This document shows, piece after piece, positions 37,864 to 46,710 of a DNA stretch of 64,000 nucleotides. Position 1 is the first letter of the stretch. Every line of letters begins with the position of its first letter. This stretch comes from Niabella sp. GTDB taxonomy: Bacteria > Bacteroidota > Bacteroidia > Chitinophagales > Chitinophagaceae. The stretch spans positions 36,087 to 100,086 of the forward strand of contig JAPUDO010000087.1 in NCBI GenBank assembly GCA_027493055.1, given 5' to 3'. Both the position numbers and the translations under genes were made by a program. The notes under the pieces are model-generated. The model saw nothing but the letters and a program-made list of their open reading frames with translations. It was not told the DNA's origin and did no database searches.

Positions 37864-37888
37864 GCATCACGAATTACTTTATTATCCC

Positions 37889-37924
37889 AAAAGAAACTGT
37901 CTCAAAAAGGCAGTTTCTTTTTTG
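37889..37924 (+). terminator. Intrinsic terminator of the SusCD/cyanophycinase operon
   Basis: AAGAAACTG-TCTCAAAAAGG-CAGTTTCTT (9-bp stem) followed by T-rich TTTTTG, 26 bp after the last gene of the operon. Confidence 0.85.
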
Positions 37925-38007
37925 TGTATCACACACCATCTGAAGCTGCATGGCCGCAGCTGAGACCGATCCGAGAAATACTTCTGCCAGAAGGGAATAT
38001 CGATAGT

Positions 38008-38076
38008 TGCGCCCCTACGGGGCGCAGGAAGCGCTGTTAGATGTTTCATTCTATTAACGTTTTATCGCTACGCGAT
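38008..38076. repeat. Paired-hairpin intergenic repeat
   Basis: Hairpin TGCGCCCC-TAC-GGGGCGCA (38008-38026), a 37-nt A/T-rich spacer, then hairpin ATCGC-TAC-GCGAT (38064-38076). Same layout as 17645-17711 but different stem sequences; the YAC-type loop is conserved. Confidence 0.6.
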
Positions 38077-38193
38077 ATTTAGAGCTTCTAAAATGCACAT
38101 TATATATAGCCATCGTTTTCTTATGATTCAATCTCTGCGGGCAATGTCATTAAGTTAACATCGCTTTTCAGGACTTGTAGTCCCGAAGCTCTA

Positions 38194-38288
38194 TGTTGTA
38201 GCCTCCGGCTACTTTTTAAATGTAGCCAAAGGCTACAACATAATACTGCGAAACAAAATGTTTCGCAGAGCATTGTTTCGCAGAGCAT
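38194..38288. repeat. Cluster of interlocking small palindromes
   Basis: GTAGCC-TCC-GGCTAC (38198-38212) and GTAGCC-AAA-GGCTAC (38222-38236), with an outer TGTTGTAGCC/GGCTACAACA pairing (38194-38240). Then CTGCGAAACA-AAA-TGTTTCGCAG (38246-38268) and a direct repeat TGTTTCGCAGAGCAT twice in tandem (38259-38288). With 38008-38076 and two terminators it fills the 592-bp gap 37864-38455; no gene seen. Confidence 0.6.
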
Positions 38289-38368
38289 CATGTGTTCACA
38301 TAACAGAAATACTTTCGGGATAGTGTAAAATAAAAAGCTGTTCCTTATAAGTGGCTAAAGGCCCCACG

Positions 38369-38404
38369 CAAAACGGGGCTGCCATTAAATGACAGCCCCG
38401 TTTT
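38369..38404 (-). terminator. Intrinsic terminator of the arginine decarboxylase gene
   Basis: AAAACGGGGCTG and CAGCCCCGTTTT enclose a short inner CAT/ATG stem. Twelve pairs, A-run and T-run on both flanks, so it can act on either strand. It lies 52 bp past the stop of the minus-strand gene. Confidence 0.8.
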
Positions 38405-38455
38405 ATATGAATAAAAATCATCGCGCAGTTTGCGATACTTTATTTTATAGTATTC

Positions 38456-39937
38456 CTATCTCAAATACCCCAGTATCTTCAGCATACTTTGAGCTGATTG
38501 TTCTTTGGCATATACCCATTCTTCCAGCTCCCCGTTTTTATTATACTCAATAATAACGTGTTTGGGAGAAGGGATAAGGCAATGCTTGATACCACCATAC
38601 CCGCTGATCTGGTCCTGGTAAGCACCCGTATGGAAAAAACCCACATATAACGGCTCATCTTCCCCGCTGCTTTCCTTCTTTGTAAGTTCGGCCGCATCTA
38701 CCGGGCGTACAATAGTATTGCCCACACCATTATCATTTTTTATTTTGGGTAAAAACACCTCGTTGATATGTTCTTCACTGTCATAATAATCATGACCATC
38801 GCAGGTAATACCGCCCAGCACCACCCGCTGGTATTCATTGTCCCATTTATTAATAGGCAGCATTAAGAACCGTTCACCAATACCCCAGGTATCCGGCAAC
38901 GTGGTAATAAAAGAAGAATCGATCATATACCAGGTTTCGCGGTCGTTCTGGCGCTTCTCTCCTATTACGCTGTAAATATGTGCCATGCTTTCGCCCACTG
39001 TATAACTGCCAAACTCTGTATAAATATTAGGTACCGGAACCTTGGCTTTTTTACAGGCAGATTTGATATTGCTGATGATCTCGTTGATCATAAACTGGTA
39101 ATCGTACTCAAAAGCAAGGCTGTGCTTAATAGGGAAACCTCCGCCAATATTCAGTGAATCCAGCTCGGGGCAGATCTTCCTTAGCTGGCAATACAGGTTG
39201 ATGCTTTTACGCAGCTCACTCCAATAGTAAATATCATCCTTAATGCCTTTGTTCAAGAAAATGTGGAGCATCTTCAGCTGGAACTTGTTTTCATTCCCCT
39301 CTATCTCATCCACATAAAACTCCAGTACATCTTTGGCGCGGATACCCAGTCTTGAAGTATAAAAAGGAAACGTAGGCTCCTCTTCTGCAGCAATCCTGAT
39401 ACCTATTTTAAAAGGCTCCTTGCTTTTTATGCTGCGCTTATACATATTCAGCTCTTCCTTATTATCCAGCACCGGGATCACATTCTTAAAGCCACTGTTA
39501 ATAAGCTTGGCTATGCGCGAAGTATAATTTTTCTGTTTAAAGCCATTGCATACAATATTGATATCCCTGGTTATTTTACGGCGCTTGTACAATTGATTGA
39601 TAATATCAATATCATACGCAAACGAAGTTTCCAGGTGTATATTGTGCTTCAGGGCCTCACCCACCACAAATGAAAAGTGAGAGCTTTTGGTGCAATAAGT
39701 ATAAAAATATTTTCCTTCATACTTATACTTTCTCATAGCATTGGCAAAGTATTGCTTTGCCTTGTTAATGTTCATCCCTATTTTAGGAAGGTAGCTTACT
39801 TTTAGCGGGGTGCCATATTTCTTCACCAAAGCTTTATAATCTATACCGTTAAAAATAAGGTTGCCTTTTTTAACGTCAATTCCCTCCTGGGGAAAGTTAA
39901 AGGTCTGTTCTACCAGCCCTAAATATGAGTTATTCAT
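38456..39937 (-). CDS. speA: Arginine decarboxylase (PLP fold III, SpeA-like)
   Basis: 493 residues from ATG 39937 (MNNSYLGLVEQTFNFPQEG); the frame is open nine codons further, to 39964. PLP-dependent barrel decarboxylase: FYTYCTKSSHF carries the PLP Lys, LNIGGGFPI the phosphate-binding Gly loop, and GGITCDGHDYYD the substrate Cys/Asp region. It would convert arginine to agmatine for polyamine synthesis. It converges with the cyanophycinase operon, whose product would be arginine and aspartate. A metabolic link is possible, but the gene is also a common housekeeping gene in Bacteroidota. Confidence 0.88.
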   Translation of the reverse strand: MNNSYLGLVEQTFNFPQEGIDVKKGNLIFNGIDYKALVKKYGTPLKVSYLPKIGMNINKAKQYFANAMRKYKYEGKYFYTYCTKSSHFSFVVGEALKHNIHLETSFAYDIDIINQLYKRRKITRDINIVCNGFKQKNYTSRIAKLINSGFKNVIPVLDNKEELNMYKRSIKSKEPFKIGIRIAAEEEPTFPFYTSRLGIRAKDVLEFYVDEIEGNENKFQLKMLHIFLNKGIKDDIYYWSELRKSINLYCQLRKICPELDSLNIGGGFPIKHSLAFEYDYQFMINEIISNIKSACKKAKVPVPNIYTEFGSYTVGESMAHIYSVIGEKRQNDRETWYMIDSSFITTLPDTWGIGERFLMLPINKWDNEYQRVVLGGITCDGHDYYDSEEHINEVFLPKIKNDNGVGNTIVRPVDAAELTKKESSGEDEPLYVGFFHTGAYQDQISGYGGIKHCLIPSPKHVIIEYNKNGELEEWVYAKEQSAQSMLKILGYLR

Positions 39938-40170
39938 TAGCCATAATACCGGCTGCTCCGGCACTTATTGGTTTACAAAATTGAGCGCTAAATTAGGGAA
40001 AATATATCTGAACTATGATTTATATGCAAATAAGGGGTATATAAAACTTTTTCGGTTCAAAAAGGTAGCTCTAGGCTACAGAGTAGTATTACGAAGCGAG
40101 GACACTTTGCACAGCAGCAATCCGGCCAAACCCGGTTTATATATACAAAAAGGCGATTACTTATTTCCCG

Positions 40171-40213
40171 GCCGGGTCTCCCTGCGTGGATAGGAGCGTG
40201 AGCGGGACCCGGC
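40171..40213. repeat. Hairpin repeat between speA and the Bro-N pseudogene
   Basis: GCCGGGTC (40171-40178) pairs with GACCCGGC (40206-40213), with further G-C pairs inside. The 385-bp spacer 39938-40322 contains this and nothing else I can support. Confidence 0.5.
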
Positions 40214-40322
40214 ATAAAACCTAAGGCAAAAAACGGATATTTGAAAAAGTTTCGTTCCAAATCCACCCAGTCCATAGCCGGCGCACAGGACTAATGGTGA
40301 AACTCGGAGAGGAAGAACGATA

Positions 40323-41164
40323 TTATTGATTTTTGTCTATTCTTTTCTTTTCCTTTGATGGAGGCAGAAAGTTTTCTGGTGTAATTACTTTCTGTTTTGT
40401 TTTTTGTTCTAATGCAAGTCTTGCATCTTTGGCTATCTTGCCACCTTTTTTACCTGCCACAGCATTTTGTCTAACGCCTTTTGCTTTTTCGGTTTCAGCA
40501 ATTTGGCGGGTAGATAATTCGGCCAAAGCGGTAAATATCAATTCAGCCTCACTCATGTGGTCGCGCAGGTTCTGTGCTTTTAGTCCTTTTAAATCCTTGT
40601 GTCTCTTAACCGTTAACCCAGTCCATTCCTCGTGAATAATATTTGTGAGAAAAGCAAATTCGTCAGATTTTTCTACGCCGTTTGCTTCCAGTAACCAGTA
40701 AGCTTGTTTCGGGTTTCCTGGCCAGACATACGTTGTTGTATCCATTTTTCACTTCTCCCCAATTTTTGCCAATTCTCCCTCGCCCTATCTAAACTTTGCT
40801 CAGGATCAGCAATCTCCTGCATACGCTCATAGCCTACTTTTGCCAGCCATTGCTTAAAAGGCTCCGCTTTGGGAGAAGGAATAGATTGAATAATGCGAAG
40901 CAACGTTTCTGTATCAGCAACATCTGTTTCACGCATTTTACCATCTTCAGCCTGCATTTTCAACTGTCCCAAAGTTTGGGACAGTTCACTTCCCTCCGCT
41001 TTCAACTTGGTTTTTAACGCATTCCAATATTTTCTTGCACGAGGGCTTTCTGTTAGTATTTCAATTACATCTACAACAGAAAAATACCATTTTCCCTGCT
41101 CTTCATCCCAAAAAGAGCGAACCTGCTTTTGCTCAAATAATTTTACGGTGTTTTCTTTGTTCAT
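40323..41164 (-). pseudogene. Bro-N/DinD-like protein gene with one frameshift
   Basis: The frame from ATG 41164 encodes a Bro-N domain (VKLFEQKQVRSFWDEEQGKWYFSVVDVIEIL, VADTETLLRIIQSIPSPKAEPFKQWLAKVG) and ends at NKLTGYWKQTA (stop at 40673). The C-terminal half continues in another frame as ANGVEKSDEFAFLTNIIHEEWTGLTVKRHKDLKGLKAQNLRDHMSEAELIFTALAE to 40323. Restoring one base near 40690 would join them to a normal protein of about 280 residues. Such proteins are phage-antirepressor relatives found scattered in bacterial genomes. It is either a real pseudogene or a sequencing error. Confidence 0.75.
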
Positions 41165-41249
41165 TCCAGGTTAAATATATAAAACAAAAATAATAAAAAG
41201 GGCGACACTATTAAAAGCATCGCCCTTTAAACTTTTTGCTGTAACGCAA

Positions 41250-41594
41250 CTATTTCACAGAAGCTACCAAAGCTTTGAAAGACTCAGGATTGTTCATAGC
41301 TAAATCAGCCAGCACTTTCCTGTCAAGCTCAATACCTTTGGTTTGTAATTTGTTGATGAACTGAGAATAGTTCAACCCTTCTTCCCGAACGGCAGCGTTA
41401 ATACGCGCGATCCACAAAGTGCGGTATTCTCTTTTCTTTAATTTACGGCCTACATACATGTAGGTCATACCTTTTTCTACAACGTTTTTGGCAACGGTGT
41501 ATACATTTTTACGTTTACCGTAAAAACCTTTGGCCTGTTTTAATATTTTTTTCCTGCGGGCTTTAGAAGCAACTGCATTTACTGAACGTGGCAT
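41250..41594 (-). CDS. rplT: 50S ribosomal protein L20
   Basis: 114 residues, full length: [43 protein letters not shown], then [24 protein letters not shown]. Binds 23S rRNA early in assembly and in several phyla represses its own operon through a leader RNA. It follows rpmI by 59 bp. infC, the usual upstream partner, is absent from this position. Confidence 0.97.
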   Translation of the reverse strand: MPRSVNAVASKARRKKILKQAKGFYGKRKNVYTVAKNVVEKGMTYMYVGRKLKKREYRTLWIARINAAVREEGLNYSQFINKLQTKGIELDRKVLADLAMNNPESFKALVASVK

Positions 41595-41653
41595 GTCTTA
41601 AAGAGTTTAAAAAGTTAAAATGTTTGAATGTTAACAAGGTGAAAAGCCGTGGC

Positions 41654-41851
41654 TTATTTCAACCTCAACAAACGTTTTACGAAATCTACATTGGGTTTTG
41701 CTACAAGACCATCAATGCGCATGTGACGTTTACGCTTGGTAGATTTTTTTGTCAGGATGTGACGTTTGAAACTCTTCTGGTGAGTGATTTTGCCAGTAGC
41801 TGTTACTTTAAAACGCTTTTTAGCGCTTGAGTTTGTTTTTACCTTAGGCAT
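41654..41851 (-). CDS. rpmI: 50S ribosomal protein L35
   Basis: 65 residues: [22 protein letters not shown]...[25 protein letters not shown], the complete family length. First gene of an rpmI-rplT pair, preceded by its own promoter box and a structured leader (41883-41950). The neighbour upstream is an unrelated acyltransferase gene. Confidence 0.96.
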   Translation of the reverse strand: MPKVKTNSSAKKRFKVTATGKITHQKSFKRHILTKKSTKRKRHMRIDGLVAKPNVDFVKRLLRLK

Positions 41852-41882
41852 GGTAAATAAATGATTTAATTGTTACACCTTT

Positions 41883-41950
41883 GAGGCGTTCCCGCACCGG
41901 CGGAACCCTTTTCGGGCCTCTTCAGGAAATATCCGTTTTTTTTAACGGAT
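41883..41950 (-). ncRNA. Structured leader of rpmI-rplT (candidate ribosomal-protein autoregulation site)
   Basis: On the transcript, ATCCGTT-A6-AACGGAT forms a first hairpin. Then GAGGC (41916-41920) pairs with GCCTC (41883-41887), enclosing hairpin CC-GAAAA-GG and hairpin GTTCCGC-CGGT-GCGGGAAC (one bulge) with no unpaired bases between them: a compact three-way junction 32 nt before the rpmI ATG. L20 is a known leader-binding repressor in other phyla; that this leader binds L20 is inference. Confidence 0.5.
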
Positions 41951-41952
41951 TG

Positions 41953-41960
41953 CAAAGGTA
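41953..41960 (-). promoter_or_regulatory. -7 promoter box of rpmI-rplT (TACCTTTG)
   Basis: TACCTTTG on the minus strand, just upstream of the first leader hairpin, within the same 12-mer CTTACCTTTGCA seen upstream of fusA. Confidence 0.6.
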
Positions 41961-41975
41961 AGATAAATTTCTGAT

Positions 41976-43061
41976 TTAGGATTGCTGATTTGATATTTTC
42001 CCTTTAATCTTCATTGTCAGCCACTTACGAACAGGTTCATCAAAAAACCGTAATGATGCCCATGCCAGGACAATAGTAGTTATAAATATTACCCCCGAGA
42101 ATAAATACAGGTTACGTTCCCCGGGGCTGGTAGCGGCATAATTACCTAATATCCATATCATCCAGTAGTGGGTCATATACAGCGGGTAAGAAATATCACC
42201 TAAAAAAGTACAGATTTTCTTAACCCGGCCCGAAACATGCGTACCGGCGCCGCCGGCAACCAGCAGGGGAAATAGTACTACTACAAAAAGTATTTCTGTA
42301 AGCCAGTCATTCTCAAAATGGGGAAACAAAAAAACAACAGCTAACAGGATAGTGTAAAACACAAAATGCAGCTTATTTTTTATGGTGAGCCTGAAACGAT
42401 ATACCACTAAGCCTGCAATAAAAGAAAATAACACCCTTGCATATCCATCAGCAAAAGTAATATCATTCCATCCTCCCAGTAAATTTCCCCTGTGCCAGCC
42501 CGTCCATACAATAAATGCTATGGCAATGGCGAGAAAAACCAATAAAAGTTTTTTTGTAATTCGAACCAGTACAAAAGCATATACAAGATTTATAAAATAT
42601 TCCATTGATAAGGACCAGGCAGGGGCGTTTAGCGGAAATACATTTTCATACCTGCCCAATATAGGGCATGGAAGCATCAATACAGAACAAACCGTTGCTA
42701 TGATTATTTTTCCCCACCCAAATTCCTGCACAGGCGATGTGGTAAAAGGATCTAAAAATAATCCGGCCAAACCTAAAGCCGTGCCCAGCAAAACCAATGG
42801 CTGTAACCGGATCAGCCGGTTGACAAAAAACCGTTTCACACCAATCTGATGGATACGGCTATCATAGGCATAAGCTATTACAAAACCCGAAAGGCAAAAG
42901 AAAAAATCAACAGCAAGAAAGCCATGAGCTATGGGGCTTTGGGTTAAATCAGGGGTGAGTATTTCGTAGCAATGAAAAATTACTACTGCTATGGCGGCTA
43001 TACCCCTCAGCCCATCCAGTACTTCATAATGCGGTTTGGACGCTAATGTTTCTTGTTGCAT
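41976..43061 (-). CDS. Acyltransferase family 3 (OafA/YrhL-like) membrane protein
   Basis: 361 residues with about ten membrane helices. N-terminal motif YEVLDGLRGIAAIAVVIFHCYE holds the R and H of the family's R/H signature; FFFCLSGFVIAYAYDSR and SLSMEYFINLVYA are also typical. Members transfer acetyl or other acyl groups to sugars of envelope glycans. The substrate is not evident and no glycan cluster surrounds it. Read alone on the minus strand upstream of rpmI. Confidence 0.88.
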   Translation of the reverse strand: MQQETLASKPHYEVLDGLRGIAAIAVVIFHCYEILTPDLTQSPIAHGFLAVDFFFCLSGFVIAYAYDSRIHQIGVKRFFVNRLIRLQPLVLLGTALGLAGLFLDPFTTSPVQEFGWGKIIIATVCSVLMLPCPILGRYENVFPLNAPAWSLSMEYFINLVYAFVLVRITKKLLLVFLAIAIAFIVWTGWHRGNLLGGWNDITFADGYARVLFSFIAGLVVYRFRLTIKNKLHFVFYTILLAVVFLFPHFENDWLTEILFVVVLFPLLVAGGAGTHVSGRVKKICTFLGDISYPLYMTHYWMIWILGNYAATSPGERNLYLFSGVIFITTIVLAWASLRFFDEPVRKWLTMKIKGKISNQQS

Positions 43062-43269
43062 ATAGTTATATAAAATGCGGCAAAAATAACGACCTGCTTT
43101 TTAAGAGCTTCCAGCATTTCAAAAAAAAATATTATATTTCACCGGAGACCAAACAGTCAATGCTGACTATTTTTTATTCGAATACTTTATGGATGAGACA
43201 TGCTGTGAAGCACAAGAGAGTGACACAAGGAAGATGATAGTAGCACTGAAGCCGACATTATAAAATTTT

Positions 43270-45513
43270 ATGAACCATTTACCGCATTTAATTACAGACC
43301 TGGCCCTGATATTGGGCGTAGCTTCTGTTATAACGCTTATTTTTAAAAGATTACAGCTGCCGCTTATACTGGGCTATCTTGTTTCGGGCATACTGATCAG
43401 CCCTAATTTCAAAATTTTCCCGCCCCAGGTGTATGAAATGACCGATGTACAGGTATGGGGAGAGATCGGGGTTATATTCCTGCTGTTCAGCCTGGGACTT
43501 GAGTTCAGCTTTAAAAAACTGGCCAAAATGGGCAGCTCAGCTACAACAGCAGCCGGGTTTGAAGCAATAGGTATGGCGTTTATCGGGTTCGGACTGGGCA
43601 AGCTGATGCACTGGCCCCTGATGGATTGCATCTTCCTGGGCGCTTGTTTAACTATTTCATCATCATCAGTAATCGTTAAAAGCTTTGCCGACCTGGGTTT
43701 AAAGCAACGGAATTTTGCACAGCTGGTGTACGGCATCCTGGTAGTAGAAGACCTGATTGCTGTAGTATTACTGGTATTGCTGGGCACTTTTGCCGCTACC
43801 CACACTTTTGATGCAGGCCAGTTAGGCATGTCAGTCTTAAAGCTGGCGTTCTTTCTTATTGTATGGTTTGTAGGCGGTATCCTTTTTATACCCTCTCTTT
43901 TAAAAAGAGCAAAAAAGTTTTTAACAGACGAAATACTGCTGATTGTTGCCGTAGCCATGTGCTTCCTGATGGTGTACCTCTCTTCACAGGCCGGTTTTTC
44001 TGCCGCATTGGGCGCCTTTATCATGGGATCATTGCTGGCAGAAACCACCAAAGCAGAAAAAATTGAGCACCTGATCATCCCGGTAAGGGATTTGTTTGGC
44101 GCTATCTTCTTTGTATCGGTAGGTATGCTGATAGACCTGCATGTAATTAAAGATCACTGGCTGCCTATTTTGCTTATAACAGCAGCAGTAATTGCAGGTA
44201 AAAGCATTGTTATATCTGCCGGAGCTTTTATATCAGGTAACAGCCTCAGGGTATCTATTCAAACCGGGATGAGCCTTGCGCTGATTGGTGAATTCTCCTT
44301 CATTATTGCTTCCCTGGGCCAAAAGTACAATGTGGTCAGCAGCGAGCTTTATCCGATCATTATTACCGTTTCGGCGCTTACCATTTTTATTGCGCCTTCG
44401 CTCACTTTGTCAAGCACTAAAGTTTATAACTGGATCAACAGCCATCTTTCTCCCAAATGGCAGGCAAGATTGAACCGGTACAGCTCCGAAGCTACTGCCT
44501 TAAGAGCTATCAATGACTGGAACCATGTGCTTAAGTTTTTTATCATTAATACCATTGTTTATTCATCCGTTGTCATTGCGCTTATAGCCCTTAATAATAC
44601 GTTTCTTTTGCCCTGGCTGAAAGACCTCAATTATAGTTTCGGGCGTTTTACTTCCGCTGTGCTTACTGCCGCAGCCATGGGGCCATTTATATGGGCGCTA
44701 ATGATCAGAAACGAAAAAACAGAACCTTTTGCACGCATTTATACACAGCAAAGATATCATGGACCTATATGGATCATGCGCATCATAAAAGTATTGCTGG
44801 CCTTGTTCTTTACCATTCTTTTGTTAAGAAGCATCTACTCACTGGACATTGCCCTGTATTTTGGCATTGCGCTTTTAGTATCCATACTTATCTTCAGGAA
44901 ACGGTTGCAGAAAATGTATGACAATATTGAAGACCGTTTTGTGAAGAATCTTAATAACAGGGAAATTGAACAGCAGCGGCTTATAACGGAACAGGCTGCC
45001 CAAAAAAGGAACCAGAGCCTGGCTCCCTGGGATGCGCACCTCACTACATTTGAAGTGTCTGCAGATGCGGTAAGTGTTATAGGTAAAACACTTGAAGCGC
45101 TTCAATGGCGCGAACGTATTGGTATAAATGTAGCAATGATCAGGCGTGGCGCTAATACGATCATTCCGCCGGAGCGCGATGAAAAAATATACCCTCACGA
45201 CAAGCTATATATTATTTGTACCGATGGCCAGGAAAGAAGAATGAACGCCCTGCTGAGGCCCGATAAGAAGGTTATTCAAAATACCCGTGAAATAGAAATG
45301 CGGCTGGAACAGCTGACCATTGAAGTGGGTTCTCCGCTGGTAAATAAAAGCATCCGCGAAAGCAATATCAGGAATATTACACACGGGCTTGTAGTGGGCA
45401 TAGAACGCAATGGGGAAAGATATTTAAACCCTGAATCTACCTGGATTTTTGAAGAAGGAGATATGGTATGGATCGTAGGTGAGAAAAAGCTGATCAATAC
45501 CATTGCCGATTAA
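43270..45513 (+). CDS. Cation:proton antiporter, CPA2/KefB type, with TrkA-C domains
   Basis: 747 residues. Twelve to thirteen membrane helices in the Na_H_Exchanger domain (about 5-385; GYLVSGILISPN, ISSSSVIVKSFADLGLK, VVEDLIAVVLLV with the Asp pair position, SAALGAFIMGSLLAET). Additional helices at about 425-545 are followed by two cytoplasmic TrkA-C/RCK_C domains (FEVSADAVSVIGKTLEAL... and LTIEVGSPLVNKSIRESNI...DMVWIVGE). It likely exports K+ or Na+ in exchange for protons. No full NAD-binding TrkA-N domain is present. Converges with the HU-like gene (5-bp gap). Confidence 0.9.
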   Translation: MNHLPHLITDLALILGVASVITLIFKRLQLPLILGYLVSGILISPNFKIFPPQVYEMTDVQVWGEIGVIFLLFSLGLEFSFKKLAKMGSSATTAAGFEAIGMAFIGFGLGKLMHWPLMDCIFLGACLTISSSSVIVKSFADLGLKQRNFAQLVYGILVVEDLIAVVLLVLLGTFAATHTFDAGQLGMSVLKLAFFLIVWFVGGILFIPSLLKRAKKFLTDEILLIVAVAMCFLMVYLSSQAGFSAALGAFIMGSLLAETTKAEKIEHLIIPVRDLFGAIFFVSVGMLIDLHVIKDHWLPILLITAAVIAGKSIVISAGAFISGNSLRVSIQTGMSLALIGEFSFIIASLGQKYNVVSSELYPIIITVSALTIFIAPSLTLSSTKVYNWINSHLSPKWQARLNRYSSEATALRAINDWNHVLKFFIINTIVYSSVVIALIALNNTFLLPWLKDLNYSFGRFTSAVLTAAAMGPFIWALMIRNEKTEPFARIYTQQRYHGPIWIMRIIKVLLALFFTILLLRSIYSLDIALYFGIALLVSILIFRKRLQKMYDNIEDRFVKNLNNREIEQQRLITEQAAQKRNQSLAPWDAHLTTFEVSADAVSVIGKTLEALQWRERIGINVAMIRRGANTIIPPERDEKIYPHDKLYIICTDGQERRMNALLRPDKKVIQNTREIEMRLEQLTIEVGSPLVNKSIRESNIRNITHGLVVGIERNGERYLNPESTWIFEEGDMVWIVGEKKLINTIAD

Positions 45514-45518
45514 CAACA

Positions 45519-46166
45519 TTACCGGAGCTTATAAGTATCACCCGGCTTAGTGCTTTCCACTTTCTGCCTGTTACCTGTAGCAGATGTATGGCACCCGTTT
45601 TGCGAGAAATACCATGCAGCAGCTACCAAAGCGGCAGCAAGTAAGACCCACATCGCTGTTGTACCTTTTCCTTTCCGTTCATCCGGTAATAAAAGCTGTT
45701 CCCGCATCCGGGCAGTAGTGGTTTCCTTATCTCCTACCAGCGTGGCATGGCTGGTATTTTCCCTGGTAATTTTTTTAGCAGCCACATTGGTAAAAGGAGA
45801 AAAATAAGCTGCTGCAGGTGCAAACTGCACCGCCCCATCCACTTCCTGCAAAGCGCCCAGCCCTTCCCATAGCACATTTTCTCCATTTGCCAGTCGCTCT
45901 TTAAGACTGTTTGCAAACGCCTCAAACAGGTGTTTGGCTTCTTCTTTAGTAACCCCTTTATTTATTGCCAGCCAGTTATATAAGTTATCAGGTATAGCAT
46001 CCACAGTATCTCTATCTGCTATAAACTTCACCTGCCATGCAGGAGCTACAATTGTTTCAGCGGACAGATGGGCATCGGCATCTTTTTTTTCCAGCTCAAA
46101 AATGCCTGTTTGCGGAACAGGTAATTTTTTATACTCCAATAAATATCTTGTAAGAAGCTCAAACAT
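45519..46166 (-). CDS. HU-like (CCDC81-type) domain membrane protein
   Basis: 215 residues. N-terminal region (MFELLTRYLLEYKKLPVPQTGIFEL, GVTKEEAKHLFEAFANSLKERL) resembles the CCDC81-like prokaryotic HU domain found in Bacteroidota SPOR proteins. One membrane helix sits near 170-187 (MWVLLAAALVAAAWYF), followed by a short Ser/Thr/Lys tail and no SPOR domain. Function unknown, possibly linked to the envelope or division apparatus by analogy. Confidence 0.65.
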   Translation of the reverse strand: MFELLTRYLLEYKKLPVPQTGIFELEKKDADAHLSAETIVAPAWQVKFIADRDTVDAIPDNLYNWLAINKGVTKEEAKHLFEAFANSLKERLANGENVLWEGLGALQEVDGAVQFAPAAAYFSPFTNVAAKKITRENTSHATLVGDKETTTARMREQLLLPDERKGKGTTAMWVLLAAALVAAAWYFSQNGCHTSATGNRQKVESTKPGDTYKLR

Positions 46167-46296
46167 TTTCCCTCTGAATTTAAAAACGAATATAGCAATT
46201 CAATTTTTATTGTGCGTTTGAGTTTTGTTTTAAAGCAGAAGGACAGGAATGCTGCTAAAATTCCCTAAGTTTGTTTTATTCAAAAATAGAACAGTT

Positions 46297-46707
46297 ATGA
46301 AGCTAATGACAAGTAAATATGCAGAACCCTCAGTAAGCATTGCCCTTTTGCTGCTGCGTATAGTATCAGGCTCTGCCATGTTAATGAATCACGGATTAAA
46401 AAAAATAAATAACTTCAATGCTATCGTTGCCAAAGGTTTTGCAGACCCTTTTCATATTGGTGTAAAGGCATCGTTAGGGCTTACGCTCTTTGCTGAGGTA
46501 TTTTGTGCGGGCCTGATCATTATCGGTTTATTAACAAGGCTTGCTACTTTACCGCTTATTATTGCAATGATCGTTGCCCTGTTTTTTGCACATAGCGGAG
46601 ACCTGTACGGAGAAGGTGAGCTGTCCGGGCTTTTCCTGACCATTTTTATTGTCATTTTCCTGGTAGGCCCCGGCAGGTATAGCCTGGATAAAAAGATAGG
46701 CAAATAG
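46297..46707 (+). CDS. DoxX family membrane protein
   Basis: 136 residues from ATG 46297; an in-frame ATG at 46249 adds only A/T-rich leader sequence. Four membrane helices and the DoxX pattern (LLRIVSGSAMLMNHGLKKI, LFAEVFCAGLIIIGLLTRLATLPLI, GEGELSGLFL). The family is linked to redox and stress responses but has no assigned reaction. The next gene starts 3 bp later, so they are co-transcribed. Confidence 0.85.
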   Translation: MKLMTSKYAEPSVSIALLLLRIVSGSAMLMNHGLKKINNFNAIVAKGFADPFHIGVKASLGLTLFAEVFCAGLIIIGLLTRLATLPLIIAMIVALFFAHSGDLYGEGELSGLFLTIFIVIFLVGPGRYSLDKKIGK

Positions 46708-46710
46708 TCT

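Noticed and set aside
39861-40193. Plus-strand open frame of 110 codons over the speA start
   Set aside because: It is antisense to the conserved N-terminus of the decarboxylase and has no motif.
45519-46166. SPOR-domain cell-division protein
   Set aside because: The HU-like part and membrane helix fit, but no SPOR domain is encoded; the protein ends 25-30 residues after the helix.
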